Positions 33,023 through 40,996 are shown, numbered from the stretch's first letter. The stretch: 64,000 bases of DNA from an uncultured Eubacteriales bacterium (GCA_900550955.1 URUF01000003.1:1-64000), one strand, 5' to 3'. The notes: a model not told the origin generated them from the letters alone. Made by a program: numbers and translations.

Positions 33023-33836
33023 TTACCTGCCGCGCAAGAGCGTGGTGCACGAGCTGACCGGCGCCACAAAACTGGCCTTCTTTTTGCTGTTTACCTTCGC
33101 CAGCATGGTTACGTATGATACGCGCGTGCTGGCGGTATTGATGGCGGTAAGCTTTGCCGCCTTCCGCCTAAGCCGCATCCGCCTGCGCGAGGTGCGCTTC
33201 ATGCTGGTGTTCATGCTTGTATTCCTGGTGCTGAACAACTTTTTTATCTTTCTGTTCAACCCGGATCAGGGCACGGAGATTTATGGGACAAGGCATGTGC
33301 TGTTCCATCTGTTTTGGCGGTATGATGTTACGGCGGAGCAGCTTTTTTATATGCTGAATATCTCGCTGAAGTATTTTGTGGCGCTGCCGGTTGCCATCCT
33401 GTTTATTTCCGCCACCAATCCCAGCGAGTTTGCCGCCAGCCTCAACAGAATTGGCGTTTCCTACCGGGTGGGCTATTCGGTATCGATCGCGCTGCGCTAT
33501 ATCCCGGATATTCAGCGCGATTATCACAGCATCAGCCAGGCGCAGCAGGCGCGCGGCGTGGAGCTGGGCAAGAAGGAAAAGCTGCTGGCAAGGCTAAAAA
33601 ACAGCGTGAATATCCTGATGCCGCTGATTATCTCCAGCCTGTCGCGCATTGATACCATCTCCAACGCCATGGAGCTGCGGGGTTTTGGCAAAGATAAGCG
33701 CAGGCGCACCTGGTATGTGCAACGCCCCTTCCGCCGCAACGACTGGCTGGCGATCGCGCTGGGCGCGCTGTTGCTGGCAATGAGCCTGACCATGGCCCTT
33801 TGCAACGGAAGCCGGTTTTACAATCCATTTCACTAA
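33000..33836 (+). CDS. ECF transporter T component
   Basis: This 278-residue membrane protein has five to six hydrophobic segments. The two cytoplasmic coupling motifs are visible: AQQARGVELG and MELRGFGKD (the Ala-Arg-Gly and Leu-Arg-Gly forms). It links the ATPase to the S component. The start at 33000 follows CGGGAGG and lies inside the end of the ATPase gene. A strong terminator follows. Confidence 0.9.
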   Translation: MAAHTVLNYLPRKSVVHELTGATKLAFFLLFTFASMVTYDTRVLAVLMAVSFAAFRLSRIRLREVRFMLVFMLVFLVLNNFFIFLFNPDQGTEIYGTRHVLFHLFWRYDVTAEQLFYMLNISLKYFVALPVAILFISATNPSEFAASLNRIGVSYRVGYSVSIALRYIPDIQRDYHSISQAQQARGVELGKKEKLLARLKNSVNILMPLIISSLSRIDTISNAMELRGFGKDKRRRTWYVQRPFRRNDWLAIALGALLLAMSLTMALCNGSRFYNPFH

Positions 33837-33842
33837 ATCCCT

Positions 33843-33884
33843 GAAGCGGCTTGCGGAAAAAGCGAGCCGCTTCTTTTTTCTTTT
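33843..33884 (+). terminator. Terminator of the DUF62/ECF operon
   Basis: A 9-bp perfect stem (33843-33851 with 33865-33873) is followed by TTTTTTCTTTTC. Confidence 0.9.
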
Positions 33885-33953
33885 CTCAACAGGTGATAAT
33901 TCCCACGGCTTGTTCGTCCTATCTATGTCCGGACAACAAAAGGGAAAGGGCGC

Positions 33954-34445
33954 ATGAAAATGACGAGAGAGGACATGGGGCGGCGGGTATGGGAGCACCG
34001 CGTGCCCATGATGAGGCTGGCAGTTTCGATGCTGAAAAGCCCACAGGATGCGGAGGATGCCGTGAGCGAGGCCATTGTGCGCGCAATGGGCGGCGCGGAA
34101 AGCCTGCGAAACGAGCAGCGGCTGAAGCCGTGGCTGCTAAGCATTGTGGCGCATTGTTGCCATGACCAGCTCAGGCGCAAAAAGCGCGAGCGGCCAACGG
34201 ATGACATGGCTGTGTTTGACCGGCCCGTGTTTGAGCCCCTGGCGGAGGATTCGCTCATGGCGAAGCTGCGCGCCCTTGACCCAAAGCTTTCCCAGGTGCT
34301 GGCGCTGTATTACTACGAGGGGTATTTGACGCGGGAAATCGCGCAGATTTTGGGCGTATCGCTAAGCACGGTGCTTATGCGTCTGAAACGCGGGCGCGCG
34401 AAGCTCAAAGCCCTGTATGAAGCGGAAGGAAGGTGCGCGCAATGA
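33954..34445 (+). CDS. ECF-type sigma factor
   Basis: This 163-residue sigma-70 family protein has only regions 2 and 4. Region 2 spans about 15-80 (SPQDAEDAVSEAIVRAM), and region 4 about 100-155 with the HTH LTREIAQILGVSLSTVLMRLKRGR. It directs RNA polymerase to a small regulon, under control of the membrane protein encoded next. The stop overlaps the next ATG (ATGA), a strict coupling typical of sigma/anti-sigma pairs. The start follows GGGAAAGGG. Confidence 0.9.
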   Translation: MKMTREDMGRRVWEHRVPMMRLAVSMLKSPQDAEDAVSEAIVRAMGGAESLRNEQRLKPWLLSIVAHCCHDQLRRKKRERPTDDMAVFDRPVFEPLAEDSLMAKLRALDPKLSQVLALYYYEGYLTREIAQILGVSLSTVLMRLKRGRAKLKALYEAEGRCAQ

Positions 34446-36517
34446 CCAACCGGGAATTTGACGCTTTCGTGCGCGCACAGGCGCGGAAGGAGGCGTTTTG
34501 CTTGACCAACCGGACGGAGGAACGGATCAGAAGAAGCATTATGGAACCCGCGGCGAAACGGCGCGTCAGGCGCTTTACCCTGCGCACGGCGCTGATTGCG
34601 GCGCTGGTGCTGGCGCTGCTTACGGCAACGGCGCTGGCGGTGGCCAACCTATCGGGCGTGGCGGAGCTTTTTGAACGCATGTTTGAAAAGGAGGAAGCCG
34701 AAAGGCTGCGCCAGGAAACGTCCCAGCCCGTGAACCAGGCATACGGGTTGCCGGACGCGCAGATCACGCTGGTGGACGTTGTGTTTGACGGGAGCACCTT
34801 ATATGCCGCGGGCCATGCGGCCCCGCGCGACCCGGCGCAGGCCGTGATCCTGCCGCAGGAGTGCAGTACGGCGGACGCTTTTGGATACAATGAGGGCAGA
34901 GGGGAAACGCCTCCCGAAGGCGCGCGCACCGTGGCGGAAACCGCGCGGGAGCTGGGCGCGAGGATTCTGCGGGTGGATGTGGACGTGACGGCCGCCCAGG
35001 CGGACGGCATTGACTGGACAAGCAGCGATTTCCTTATCAACCGCGATGGCAGCTACGATTTTTGGTACAGCATTCCGGGGGTGACGGTTTCGGAGGACAA
35101 CGCCATTTCCGTGACCCTTACGGGCATCCAGTGGGAGATTACGGATGAAAATGCGGAAGTGCCCGATACGGCCCATCGGGCGGAATGGACGCTTGAGGTG
35201 CCGGCCGTTGCCAGGGAGATGGCGACCGCCACGCCCAAGCCGCAGGCAACGCCCGTGCCCGCCGAAAAAGCGCGGGGCGCGCTGCGGGTATTGGGCGCAT
35301 CGGGCCAGAGCACGGATGCTATGCTGTTTGCGCAGGCCAATCCCGGTCAAACGGCGCTCTATCTGGAGGACGGTGGCGAAACGGCGGGCCAGAGCCTGCA
35401 GGCAACGGCTTTGGCGGGGGACTGGGACGTATGCTGGCTGTACTGGGACGAAGGCGGTTTGATGGACGCCCTGATGGAAAGGGGCATGCTTTACGACGTT
35501 TCGCAGGATGAAAGGATCGCCGGAAGGATAGAGGCCATGTGGCCTGCCGTGCGGGAGCATGTTTCCTTTACCGGCGGCACGTATGCCGTGCCCATGAGCG
35601 TGAGCCCTCAAAACGAGGTGCTTATGAGCACGCCCGGCTTTTACGATGTAAACGCCTGGGAGCAGCTGGGCTTTACCGGCGAGGACATGCCCCAGACGCT
35701 GGACGATCTGTTTGCGCTGGCGCAGAAATATGCCGTGGTTCCCAAAGAGCAGAGAAAGGATATCATCTTCAATCCCTATGCCTATAACGCGCACAGCTGG
35801 CTGCTGGAGCTGACGCTGGATATGTATAGGCAGCAGGCCATGCGCAGCGGAGCGCCGCTGGCGTTCCAGACGGACGTGCTTCGCGGCCTACTGGAACGCA
35901 TGAACGCGGCTGCCGCCGCGCTGAAGGGCGAAAAGGATTTTGGCAACCCTGCGCTGGATTCCGGCACGTTCCTGCAAGGCAACCAAAACGCCGTTGTGCT
36001 CCGGCTTACGCCTGAAAGCGAGCCGTTTGTGCCGGTGTACGGGGAAATGCTGCTTGTGAACGCAAACAGCCCGCGGCTTGAGCAGGCGCTTGTCTATGTG
36101 CGCTTTATGCTGGAAAACATGGGCTGGAATGAACGGGCCCGGCTGGACAGCCAGATTTCCTACGGCGAGCTGAACGCGCTTGCCCTCGAGCAGGAGATCG
36201 GCGAGCGCAAGCGCATGGCGGAATGGTTGCGCACGCAGGCGGACGAGGAGAATGCGCGGGCCCAAATGGAGGTTGCGGAAGCCCTTGAGGCAAGGGCCGC
36301 TACGGCCAATGTGATAGAGGAAATCTATCTGACGGATGAAAAGGATTTGGAGGCTTACAGAAGCAATATCGCCCCATACCTTGTATATTTGGATAAAAAG
36401 CCTGGCTATGCCTTTGCGGATAACGCGGCCGCGCAAAAGCTCAAAAACAGTTATCTGGCGGGCAGGCTGGATACAGAGGCGTTCCTCAGGGGGCTGGACG
36501 AGCTGGAAAAGGAATAA
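34442..36517 (+). CDS. Putative anti-sigma factor with an extracellular solute-binding-like domain
   Basis: The protein has 691 residues. A cytoplasmic part (1-45) with charged helices precedes a single membrane segment at about 48-69. An extracellular region of about 180 residues with a DUF4179-like start (DVVFDGSTLYAAGHA) follows, then a Thr/Pro linker (about 258-276). About 300 residues resemble a type 2 solute-binding protein: WEQLGFTGEDMPQTLDDLFALAQ is the helical region seen in sugar-binding proteins. A coiled-coil-like stretch (575-625) comes before the C-terminus. The position after the sigma gene makes an anti-sigma role likely. The binding-protein-like domain fused to it is unusual. 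The ligand and the cytoplasmic binding mode are inferred. Confidence 0.72.
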   Translation: MTNREFDAFVRAQARKEAFCLTNRTEERIRRSIMEPAAKRRVRRFTLRTALIAALVLALLTATALAVANLSGVAELFERMFEKEEAERLRQETSQPVNQAYGLPDAQITLVDVVFDGSTLYAAGHAAPRDPAQAVILPQECSTADAFGYNEGRGETPPEGARTVAETARELGARILRVDVDVTAAQADGIDWTSSDFLINRDGSYDFWYSIPGVTVSEDNAISVTLTGIQWEITDENAEVPDTAHRAEWTLEVPAVAREMATATPKPQATPVPAEKARGALRVLGASGQSTDAMLFAQANPGQTALYLEDGGETAGQSLQATALAGDWDVCWLYWDEGGLMDALMERGMLYDVSQDERIAGRIEAMWPAVREHVSFTGGTYAVPMSVSPQNEVLMSTPGFYDVNAWEQLGFTGEDMPQTLDDLFALAQKYAVVPKEQRKDIIFNPYAYNAHSWLLELTLDMYRQQAMRSGAPLAFQTDVLRGLLERMNAAAAALKGEKDFGNPALDSGTFLQGNQNAVVLRLTPESEPFVPVYGEMLLVNANSPRLEQALVYVRFMLENMGWNERARLDSQISYGELNALALEQEIGERKRMAEWLRTQADEENARAQMEVAEALEARAATANVIEEIYLTDEKDLEAYRSNIAPYLVYLDKKPGYAFADNAAAQKLKNSYLAGRLDTEAFLRGLDELEKE

Positions 36518-36525
36518 GGCCAAAA

Positions 36526-36562
36526 GGCCCGCGCCGTACTCCAGGCAGGCGCGGGCCGAATT
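36526..36562 (+). terminator. Weak terminator of the sigma/anti-sigma operon
   Basis: A 10-bp perfect GC stem (36526-36535 with 36548-36557) lies 9 bases after the stop. It is followed by GAATTTC, a poor T-tract. Confidence 0.5.
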
Positions 36563-36569
36563 TCGGCGC

Positions 36570-36597
36570 GCATCTTTCCTGCCCGGCCGCATAGAAT
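36570..36597 (+). promoter_or_regulatory. Sigma-E-like sporulation promoter upstream of spoVM
   Basis: GCATCTT (36570-36576) and CATAGAAT (36590-36597) are 13 bases apart. This matches the sigma-E pattern KMATATT and CATAYAHT with one mismatch in each box. SpoVM is made under sigma E in Bacillus, which supports the call. Confidence 0.6.
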
Positions 36598-36620
36598 CAA
36601 AGTGAGCGAGGTGACGCCTG

Positions 36621-36809
36621 ATGCCAATGGAGAAATGCTACCCGACAGGGAACAGCACGCCGCTGATGATCGCGGGGTATGTGCTGGTAGCGATAGGAAT
36701 TTTGCTGCTGTTTATATGCATACCATGCTGGGCCTGGCTTGCGCTGCTGGGCGTGGCGCTGATGGCGGCAGGCGTGCTGCTGTTACGATTGAGCAAGGCG
36801 TGGAGGTGA
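36621..36809 (+). CDS. Small two-segment membrane protein next to spoVM
   Basis: A 62-residue protein: a polar start (MPMEKCYPTGNST) followed by two hydrophobic stretches (about 16-34 and 37-55) and a short basic end. ATG at 36621 follows GAGGTG. It lies 5 bases upstream of spoVM and behind the same sigma-E-like promoter, so it is probably made in the mother cell. I do not recognise the family. Confidence 0.6.
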   Translation: MPMEKCYPTGNSTPLMIAGYVLVAIGILLLFICIPCWAWLALLGVALMAAGVLLLRLSKAWR

Positions 36810-36814
36810 AAAGC

Positions 36815-36895
36815 ATGTCCGTGAAAATGATTTGTATAAGGGCCCCCAGGTTTTTAAGCGGGATTCTCAAGCTGTTTACCAGGCGGCGCGGCTAA
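36815..36895 (+). CDS. spoVM: Stage V sporulation protein M (SpoVM)
   Basis: A 26-residue peptide, the same length as Bacillus subtilis SpoVM, with the core APRFLSGILKLF matching the family pattern LPKFLGGIVR: a Pro and Phe, then Gly-Ile in an amphipathic helix, and a basic tail. SpoVM recognises the positively curved forespore membrane and anchors the SpoIVA coat basement layer. The ATG follows GGAGGTG at good spacing. The Leu to Ala change before Pro and the early Met-5 are minor differences. It is easily missed because of its size. Confidence 0.8.
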   Translation: MSVKMICIRAPRFLSGILKLFTRRRG

Positions 36896-36898
36896 TGC

Positions 36899-37258
36899 TT
36901 ACTTTGCGCGGGGCTTAAACAGCAGGGCGACCAGCGTGCCAAAGAACACCGCCGCGGCGATGCCGCCCGCCGTGGCGGACAGCCCGCCTGTAAACGCGCC
37001 GATGAGGCCGCTTTCCTCCACGGCATGGATAACGCCCTGGCATAGCGAGTGGCCAAAGCCCGTAAGGGGCACGGTAGCGCCCGCCCCCGCAAACTCCGCA
37101 AGAGGGCCGTATAAGCCAAAGGCGCTTAAAACGACGCCCGCCAAAATATAGCACACCAGAATGCGCGCGGGCGTGAGCTTGGTGCGCAGCACCAGCAGTT
37201 CGCCAATGGCGCAGATTGCGCCGCCTACCAAAAAGGCTTTTACATACATCCATACCAT
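36899..37258 (-). CDS. spoVAE: Stage V sporulation protein AE (SpoVAEb)
   Basis: This 119-residue membrane protein of four hydrophobic segments has the motif GAGATVPLTGFGHSLCQGV, shared by SpoVAC and SpoVAE. It is part of the forespore inner-membrane channel that loads dipicolinic acid and releases it on germination. The ATG at 37258 follows AGGAGG. It is the last gene of the spoVA operon and converges with spoVM, 3 bases away, with no room for a terminator between them. Confidence 0.92.
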   Translation of the reverse strand: MVWMYVKAFLVGGAICAIGELLVLRTKLTPARILVCYILAGVVLSAFGLYGPLAEFAGAGATVPLTGFGHSLCQGVIHAVEESGLIGAFTGGLSATAGGIAAAVFFGTLVALLFKPRAK

Positions 37259-37287
37259 GGCATTTTCCTCCTAAAAAAGTGAACTTC

Positions 37288-38319
37288 CTAGGCCTTTGGA
37301 GCCTCCAGCACCACGGCATGGGCGATACCCGGAATGCTTTCGCCCTGCTGGCTGCTGGTCAGGCTCATAAGCGCGCCTGTGGCCATGAAGATCATACGCT
37401 TGATCTCGCCGCGGGCGATGCGCGGCAGCAGATGCGCGCCCAGCACGGAGGCGCTGCACCCGCAGCCGCTGCCGCCCGCATGCACATCCTGTTTCTCGCG
37501 GTCAAAGATCATCAGACCGCAATCGGCGTAGCGCTCGCCGGGCAGGGGCATGCGCTGCTCGCGCATAAGCTGCATAAGCAGGTCGTGCCCCACCTGTCCC
37601 AGGTCGCCGGTGGCGATAAGGTCGTAGTCCTCAGGGGTGGTTTGGGTATCGCTGAACAGGGCAAGCAGGGTATCGGCTGCGGCGGGGGCCATGGCCGCTC
37701 CCATATTGTTTGCGTCGGATATGCCCAAATCCACTACGCGGCCCATGCACACGCGCGCGACGCGCGCCAGCGCCGCAGCCTTGGGAGCCATGCTTAGCAC
37801 AAGCGCGCCCGCGCCGGTAACCGTCCATTGGGCCGTGGGCGGGCGCTGCGTGCCAAACTCCAGAGGGAAGCGGTATTGACGCTCCGCCGTGCAAAAATGG
37901 CTGCTGGCGGCGCAAACAACCTGCTGCGCGTGGCCGCCGTCCAAAAGCATGCCGCCCAGGGCCAGGCTTTCGGCCATGGTGGAGCATGCGCCGTAGAGGC
38001 CGATGAAGGGAATGCCCAGGTCGCGCGCGGAAAACGACGCGGTGATGATTTGGTTGAGCAGGTCGCCGCCAAGCAGAAATTGGATATCCTGCGGCAGGCT
38101 GCCGCTTTTTTCAATGGCCTTGCGGATGGCGTCCAGATACAGTTGCTTTTCCGCCAGCTCGAATGTATCTTGATTATACAGCTCATCCTGCGCTACAAAG
38201 TCAAACTCGCCGCCAAGAGGGCCCTCGCCTTCCAGGCGGCCCACGTATGTGGCGGCCCCGCAGATGGCGGGGCGGTTTGGCAGGTCAATGGTTTGAATAC
38301 CGATGCGTTTGGCAGGCAT
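37288..38319 (-). CDS. spoVAD: Stage V sporulation protein AD (SpoVAD)
   Basis: This 343-residue soluble protein of the thiolase-like fold binds dipicolinic acid. Family stretches are FLLGGDLLNQIITASF, LYGACSTMAES with the conserved Cys, and HAGGSGCGCSASV. The ATG at 38319 has AAAGGAG 10 bases before it; an in-frame TTG further up is not needed. It follows spoVAC by 23 bases. It works with SpoVAC and SpoVAE in DPA transport. Confidence 0.94.
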   Translation of the reverse strand: MPAKRIGIQTIDLPNRPAICGAATYVGRLEGEGPLGGEFDFVAQDELYNQDTFELAEKQLYLDAIRKAIEKSGSLPQDIQFLLGGDLLNQIITASFSARDLGIPFIGLYGACSTMAESLALGGMLLDGGHAQQVVCAASSHFCTAERQYRFPLEFGTQRPPTAQWTVTGAGALVLSMAPKAAALARVARVCMGRVVDLGISDANNMGAAMAPAAADTLLALFSDTQTTPEDYDLIATGDLGQVGHDLLMQLMREQRMPLPGERYADCGLMIFDREKQDVHAGGSGCGCSASVLGAHLLPRIARGEIKRMIFMATGALMSLTSSQQGESIPGIAHAVVLEAPKA

Positions 38320-38342
38320 GCGGGCCAAGCTCCTTTCCAACC

Positions 38343-38801
38343 TTAATGGATAAACAGCGCGTATATGACGCCTACCAGCACCGACGCGCCTATGCCGTAA
38401 ACCAGCACGGGCCCGGCGATGGTAAACAGCTTGGCGCCCAGCCCCAGCACCAGGCCCTCGCGGCGGAACTCCAGCGCGGGGGAAACCATGGCGTTGGCAA
38501 AGCCCGTGATGGGCACGAAGGTGCCCGCGCCCGCAAATTTGCCCAGCTTGTCAAATATGCCTACGCCCGTTAGCAGCGCGGTGAGAAACACAAGCACAAC
38601 GCAAGCCAGGCAGGAAGCGTCGCGCGAGGTAAGCTTGAGCACATAATAGCCGATATCCGTAATGCCCTGGCCCAGCACGCAGATTAGCCCGCCAACCCAA
38701 AAGGCGTTGAAAAGCCCGGAACCCAGCTTGGAGGGAGGGGAGAGCTGCTCCGTAAGCCAGGAGTAGTGCTGAGGGTCGGTATGCACGCGCTGCTTATCCA
38801 T
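38343..38801 (-). CDS. spoVAC: Stage V sporulation protein AC (SpoVAC)
   Basis: The protein has 152 residues and four hydrophobic segments with the signature GAGTFVPITGFANAMVSPALEFRREG. In Bacillus, SpoVAC acts as a mechanosensitive DPA channel subunit of the forespore membrane. The start codon overlaps the stop of the small upstream gene (ATGGATAA, 8-base overlap). Its ribosome site TCAGGAGG lies within that gene, so the two are translationally coupled. Confidence 0.94.
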   Translation of the reverse strand: MDKQRVHTDPQHYSWLTEQLSPPSKLGSGLFNAFWVGGLICVLGQGITDIGYYVLKLTSRDASCLACVVLVFLTALLTGVGIFDKLGKFAGAGTFVPITGFANAMVSPALEFRREGLVLGLGAKLFTIAGPVLVYGIGASVLVGVIYALFIH

Positions 38802-38934
38802 GCTGGATACCTCCTGAAACGATGGGCCGGCTCATTGGGCCGCTTGTTGGCGTTTTGATAAAGATTTCGCGCTCTGCGGGCCGCGGGCCGTTTTGCAGGG
38901 CGGAAGGTACAAAGGTAACGCGCTGGTGTTCCAT
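38794..38934 (-). CDS. Unknown 46-residue protein leading the spoVA operon
   Basis: A short frame starting MEHQRVTFVPSALQNG and ending PMSRPIVSGGIQHG. It has a textbook AAGGAGG eight bases before its ATG and overlaps the spoVAC start by 8 bases. There are no membrane segments; the protein is polar and Pro/Arg-rich. It does not look like SpoVAA or SpoVAB, which head this operon in Bacillus. The overlap, the ribosome site and a sigma-G-like promoter ahead of it argue that it is a real gene. Function unknown. Confidence 0.62.
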   Translation of the reverse strand: MEHQRVTFVPSALQNGPRPAEREIFIKTPTSGPMSRPIVSGGIQHG

Positions 38935-38963
38935 GGCTGTGCCTCCTTATTTGGCTCTATCCA

Positions 38964-38993
38964 AAGTATGCCGCGCCATATCGCGGATGATAC
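38964..38993 (-). promoter_or_regulatory. Sigma-G-like promoter of the spoVA operon
   Basis: On the minus strand, GTATC (38989-38993) and CATACTT (38964-38970) are 18 bases apart. This is close to the forespore sigma-G pattern (GHATR, then CATWHTA), with one mismatch in the -35 and one in the -10. spoVA is a sigma-G operon in Bacillus. Confidence 0.58.
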
Positions 38994-39045
38994 GGAGGAA
39001 AGACGCTCCAGCGGAATAAAATTGCGCGAAAACCGATCCTTCATC

Positions 39046-39074
39046 TTGACATTGGACAGGCTGTTGGCTATACT
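39046..39074 (+). promoter_or_regulatory. Promoter of rpmH-rnpA
   Basis: A perfect TTGACA (39046-39051) and TATACT (39069-39074) are 17 bases apart, leaving an 83-base leader before rpmH. Confidence 0.9.
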
Positions 39075-39156
39075 AGAATAGTTGTTTTGTGGTATTCTGC
39101 GTGTTGCGAACGCTACGCGCAACGCCATACATTGAAACTGCAAGGAGTGTTCACAA

Positions 39157-39291
39157 ATGTTCCGTACCTACCAGCCCAAGAAGCGTCAGCGCAGCAAGGT
39201 GCACGGCTTCCGTGCCCGTATGTCCACCAAGAACGGCCGCCGCGTGCTGGCCGCCCGCCGCCGCCGCGGCCGCAAGGTGCTCAGCGCCTGA
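39157..39291 (+). CDS. rpmH: Ribosomal protein L34
   Basis: This 44-residue, very basic protein starts MFRTYQPKKRQRSKVHGF and ends RRRRGRKVLSA, a full match to bacterial L34. It is a structural protein of the 50S subunit. The ATG follows CAAGGAG. It heads the conserved rpmH-rnpA-yidD-yidC-jag cluster. Confidence 0.97.
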   Translation: MFRTYQPKKRQRSKVHGFRARMSTKNGRRVLAARRRRGRKVLSA

Positions 39292-39410
39292 GCGCGGCGG
39301 ATGAATGCTTGATAGCGCAATTGGTAAAGCCCGCCCCATTTCGAGGAACTGGTGAAGTGGGTACGGGCTTTTCCGATATCGCCAAACAGGGAAAGGACGA
39401 TGGCACAGCT

Positions 39411-39764
39411 TTGCAAAGGCAGCATCGATTGGGGCCCAATAGGCAGTTTACCTATGTGTACCGCCGTGGCAAGCGCGCTGCCTGCAAGGATTTGAGCCTG
39501 CTTTTTGTAAAAAGCGGCCATCAAAAGCGCATTGGCTTTTCCGTAAGTAAAAAGGTTGGGGTGGCTGTGGTGCGCAACCGCACCAAGCGCCGCCTGCGCG
39601 AATGCGTGCGTCCGTTGCTGCCGGGTATGCGCAACGGGCTGTATGTGTTTGTGGCGCGCCCATCCGCGGCGGAGTGTACGTACGCGCAGCTTGAGCACGC
39701 CGTAAAGTACCTGCTGCGCAAAGCGGAGGCGCTTAGGCCGGAGGAAGCGGGGCGCGGCCTGTGA
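39411..39764 (+). CDS. rnpA: Ribonuclease P protein component
   Basis: This 117-residue protein subunit of RNase P helps the RNA subunit bind pre-tRNA leaders. The RNR motif lies in VGVAVVRNRTKRRLRECV, and FTYVYRRGKR and RIGFSVSKKVG are standard. The start is placed at TTG 39411 (then QRQHRLGPNRQF), because typical proteins begin with a short QKxHRLxxxxxF region; no in-frame ATG fits. The GGGAAAGGA 12-18 bases upstream is a slightly distant ribosome site. An out-of-frame ATG at 39400 should not be used. Confidence 0.93.
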   Translation: MQRQHRLGPNRQFTYVYRRGKRAACKDLSLLFVKSGHQKRIGFSVSKKVGVAVVRNRTKRRLRECVRPLLPGMRNGLYVFVARPSAAECTYAQLEHAVKYLLRKAEALRPEEAGRGL

Positions 39765-40003
39765 TCCGGCGCGCCATGCTTAGGCTGATTCGCCTGTACC
39801 AGCGCCATATTAGCGCGCACACGCCGCCCGCCTGCCGGTTTCAGCCCACATGCTCGCAGTACGCCTATACGGCGATTGAGCGCTTTGGGGCGCTAAAGGG
39901 CGGCTGGCTGGCGCTGAAGCGGCTGCTTCGCTGCAATCCCTTTTGCAAAGGCGGCTATGACCCTGTGCCCGAGGACCCGGGCACCACATTAAGGAGGGAA
40001 TAA
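39761..40003 (+). CDS. yidD: Membrane protein insertion factor YidD
   Basis: This 80-residue protein of the YidD family assists YidC-dependent membrane insertion. It has the conserved core PPACRFQPTCSQYAYTAIERFG and RCNPFCKGGYDPVP with three Cys. It starts with GTG overlapping the rnpA stop (GTGA). It is in its standard place between rnpA and yidC. Confidence 0.95.
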   Translation: MIRRAMLRLIRLYQRHISAHTPPACRFQPTCSQYAYTAIERFGALKGGWLALKRLLRCNPFCKGGYDPVPEDPGTTLRRE

Positions 40004-40009
40004 CGCCCG

Positions 40010-40996
40010 ATGAACGACATACTGGTCGGCATCCTCAATGGTATCAACTCCGTTATCCACAACTATGGCTGGAGCATGATTGTGTTCACGCTTTTGATCA
40101 AGCTGCTTATTTTGCCCCTTGATTACAAAAGCCGCAAGAGCATGCGCCGCATGACCAACCTGCAGCCTGAAATGATGAAGCTGCAAAAAAAGTATGCAAA
40201 CGATAAGGAAAAGCTTAACCAGAAAACCGCCGAGCTTTACCGCCGCGAGGGCATAAGCCCCATGAGCGGCTGCCTGCCGATGATGGTATCCATGGTAATT
40301 TTGTACATCATGTTTGCCGCCATGCGCACGGTGGCCAGTACGCAGCTGGCTGAACAGACCATTGAGCTGCTTACCACGGGCGCGCAAGCCAACGAAAGCT
40401 GGCTGTGGATTAAAAACATCTGGATGCCGGATAGCCCGTTCCACTCCGTCATGGCGGATACCGCCAACCTGCGCATGATTCCCGCGGATATCTGGGCCAA
40501 GACCTTTGCCGCGCTTAGCGCCGACGCCAGCAAGGTAAACGCCCTGGCCGCCTTCGGCATCGACGCTTCCACCATCAGCGGCGAAACCGTATTTGCCGCG
40601 TTGCAGACGCTGCCCCAGTATGTGGAGGAAACCAAGCTGTGGGCCACCATGCCGCATGTGAACCTGATTATTGCCAACCTGAGCATCTATGCCAATAACA
40701 ACGGCTGGTTCATCCTGCCGGTTTTGGCCGCCGTTACCCAGTATTTAATGACGCTGAGCCAGCCGCAGGCCGCCGCCACGGATCCCAACAATCCGCAGGC
40801 CAGCACTGGCAAGTTCATGAAATATTTCTTCCCCCTGTTCTCTTTGTGGATCTGCTCCAGCCAAAACGCGATGTTCTCCCTCTATTGGGTAGTGAGCAAC
40901 GTTTTTGCCTGGGGCCAGAGCGTTATGATGAACAAGATTTTTGAGAATAAGGAGAAGAAAGAGCAGCAATCCATAGGGGAGGAATCTTTGAAATGA
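40010..40996 (+). CDS. yidC: Membrane protein insertase YidC/SpoIIIJ
   Basis: This 328-residue Oxa1/YidC/SpoIIIJ family insertase has a first membrane segment at about 17-38 and the C1 loop RKSMRRMTNLQPEMMKLQKKY. GMSPMSGCLPM-type residues (ISPMSGCLPMMVSM) follow, with three further segments and a basic tail. An insertion of about 110 residues between the second and later segments is longer than in Bacillus. No lipobox is seen. It also supports sporulation (SpoIIIJ role) in spore formers. The stop overlaps jag (ATGA). Confidence 0.94.
   Translation: MNDILVGILNGINSVIHNYGWSMIVFTLLIKLLILPLDYKSRKSMRRMTNLQPEMMKLQKKYANDKEKLNQKTAELYRREGISPMSGCLPMMVSMVILYIMFAAMRTVASTQLAEQTIELLTTGAQANESWLWIKNIWMPDSPFHSVMADTANLRMIPADIWAKTFAALSADASKVNALAAFGIDASTISGETVFAALQTLPQYVEETKLWATMPHVNLIIANLSIYANNNGWFILPVLAAVTQYLMTLSQPQAAATDPNNPQASTGKFMKYFFPLFSLWICSSQNAMFSLYWVVSNVFAWGQSVMMNKIFENKEKKEQQSIGEESLK

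Noticed and set aside
39087..39410. N-terminal extension of the rnpA frame to an upstream ATG
   Set aside because: The extension overlaps all of rpmH in another frame and is not part of the RnpA family. The TTG at 39411 fits the family start.
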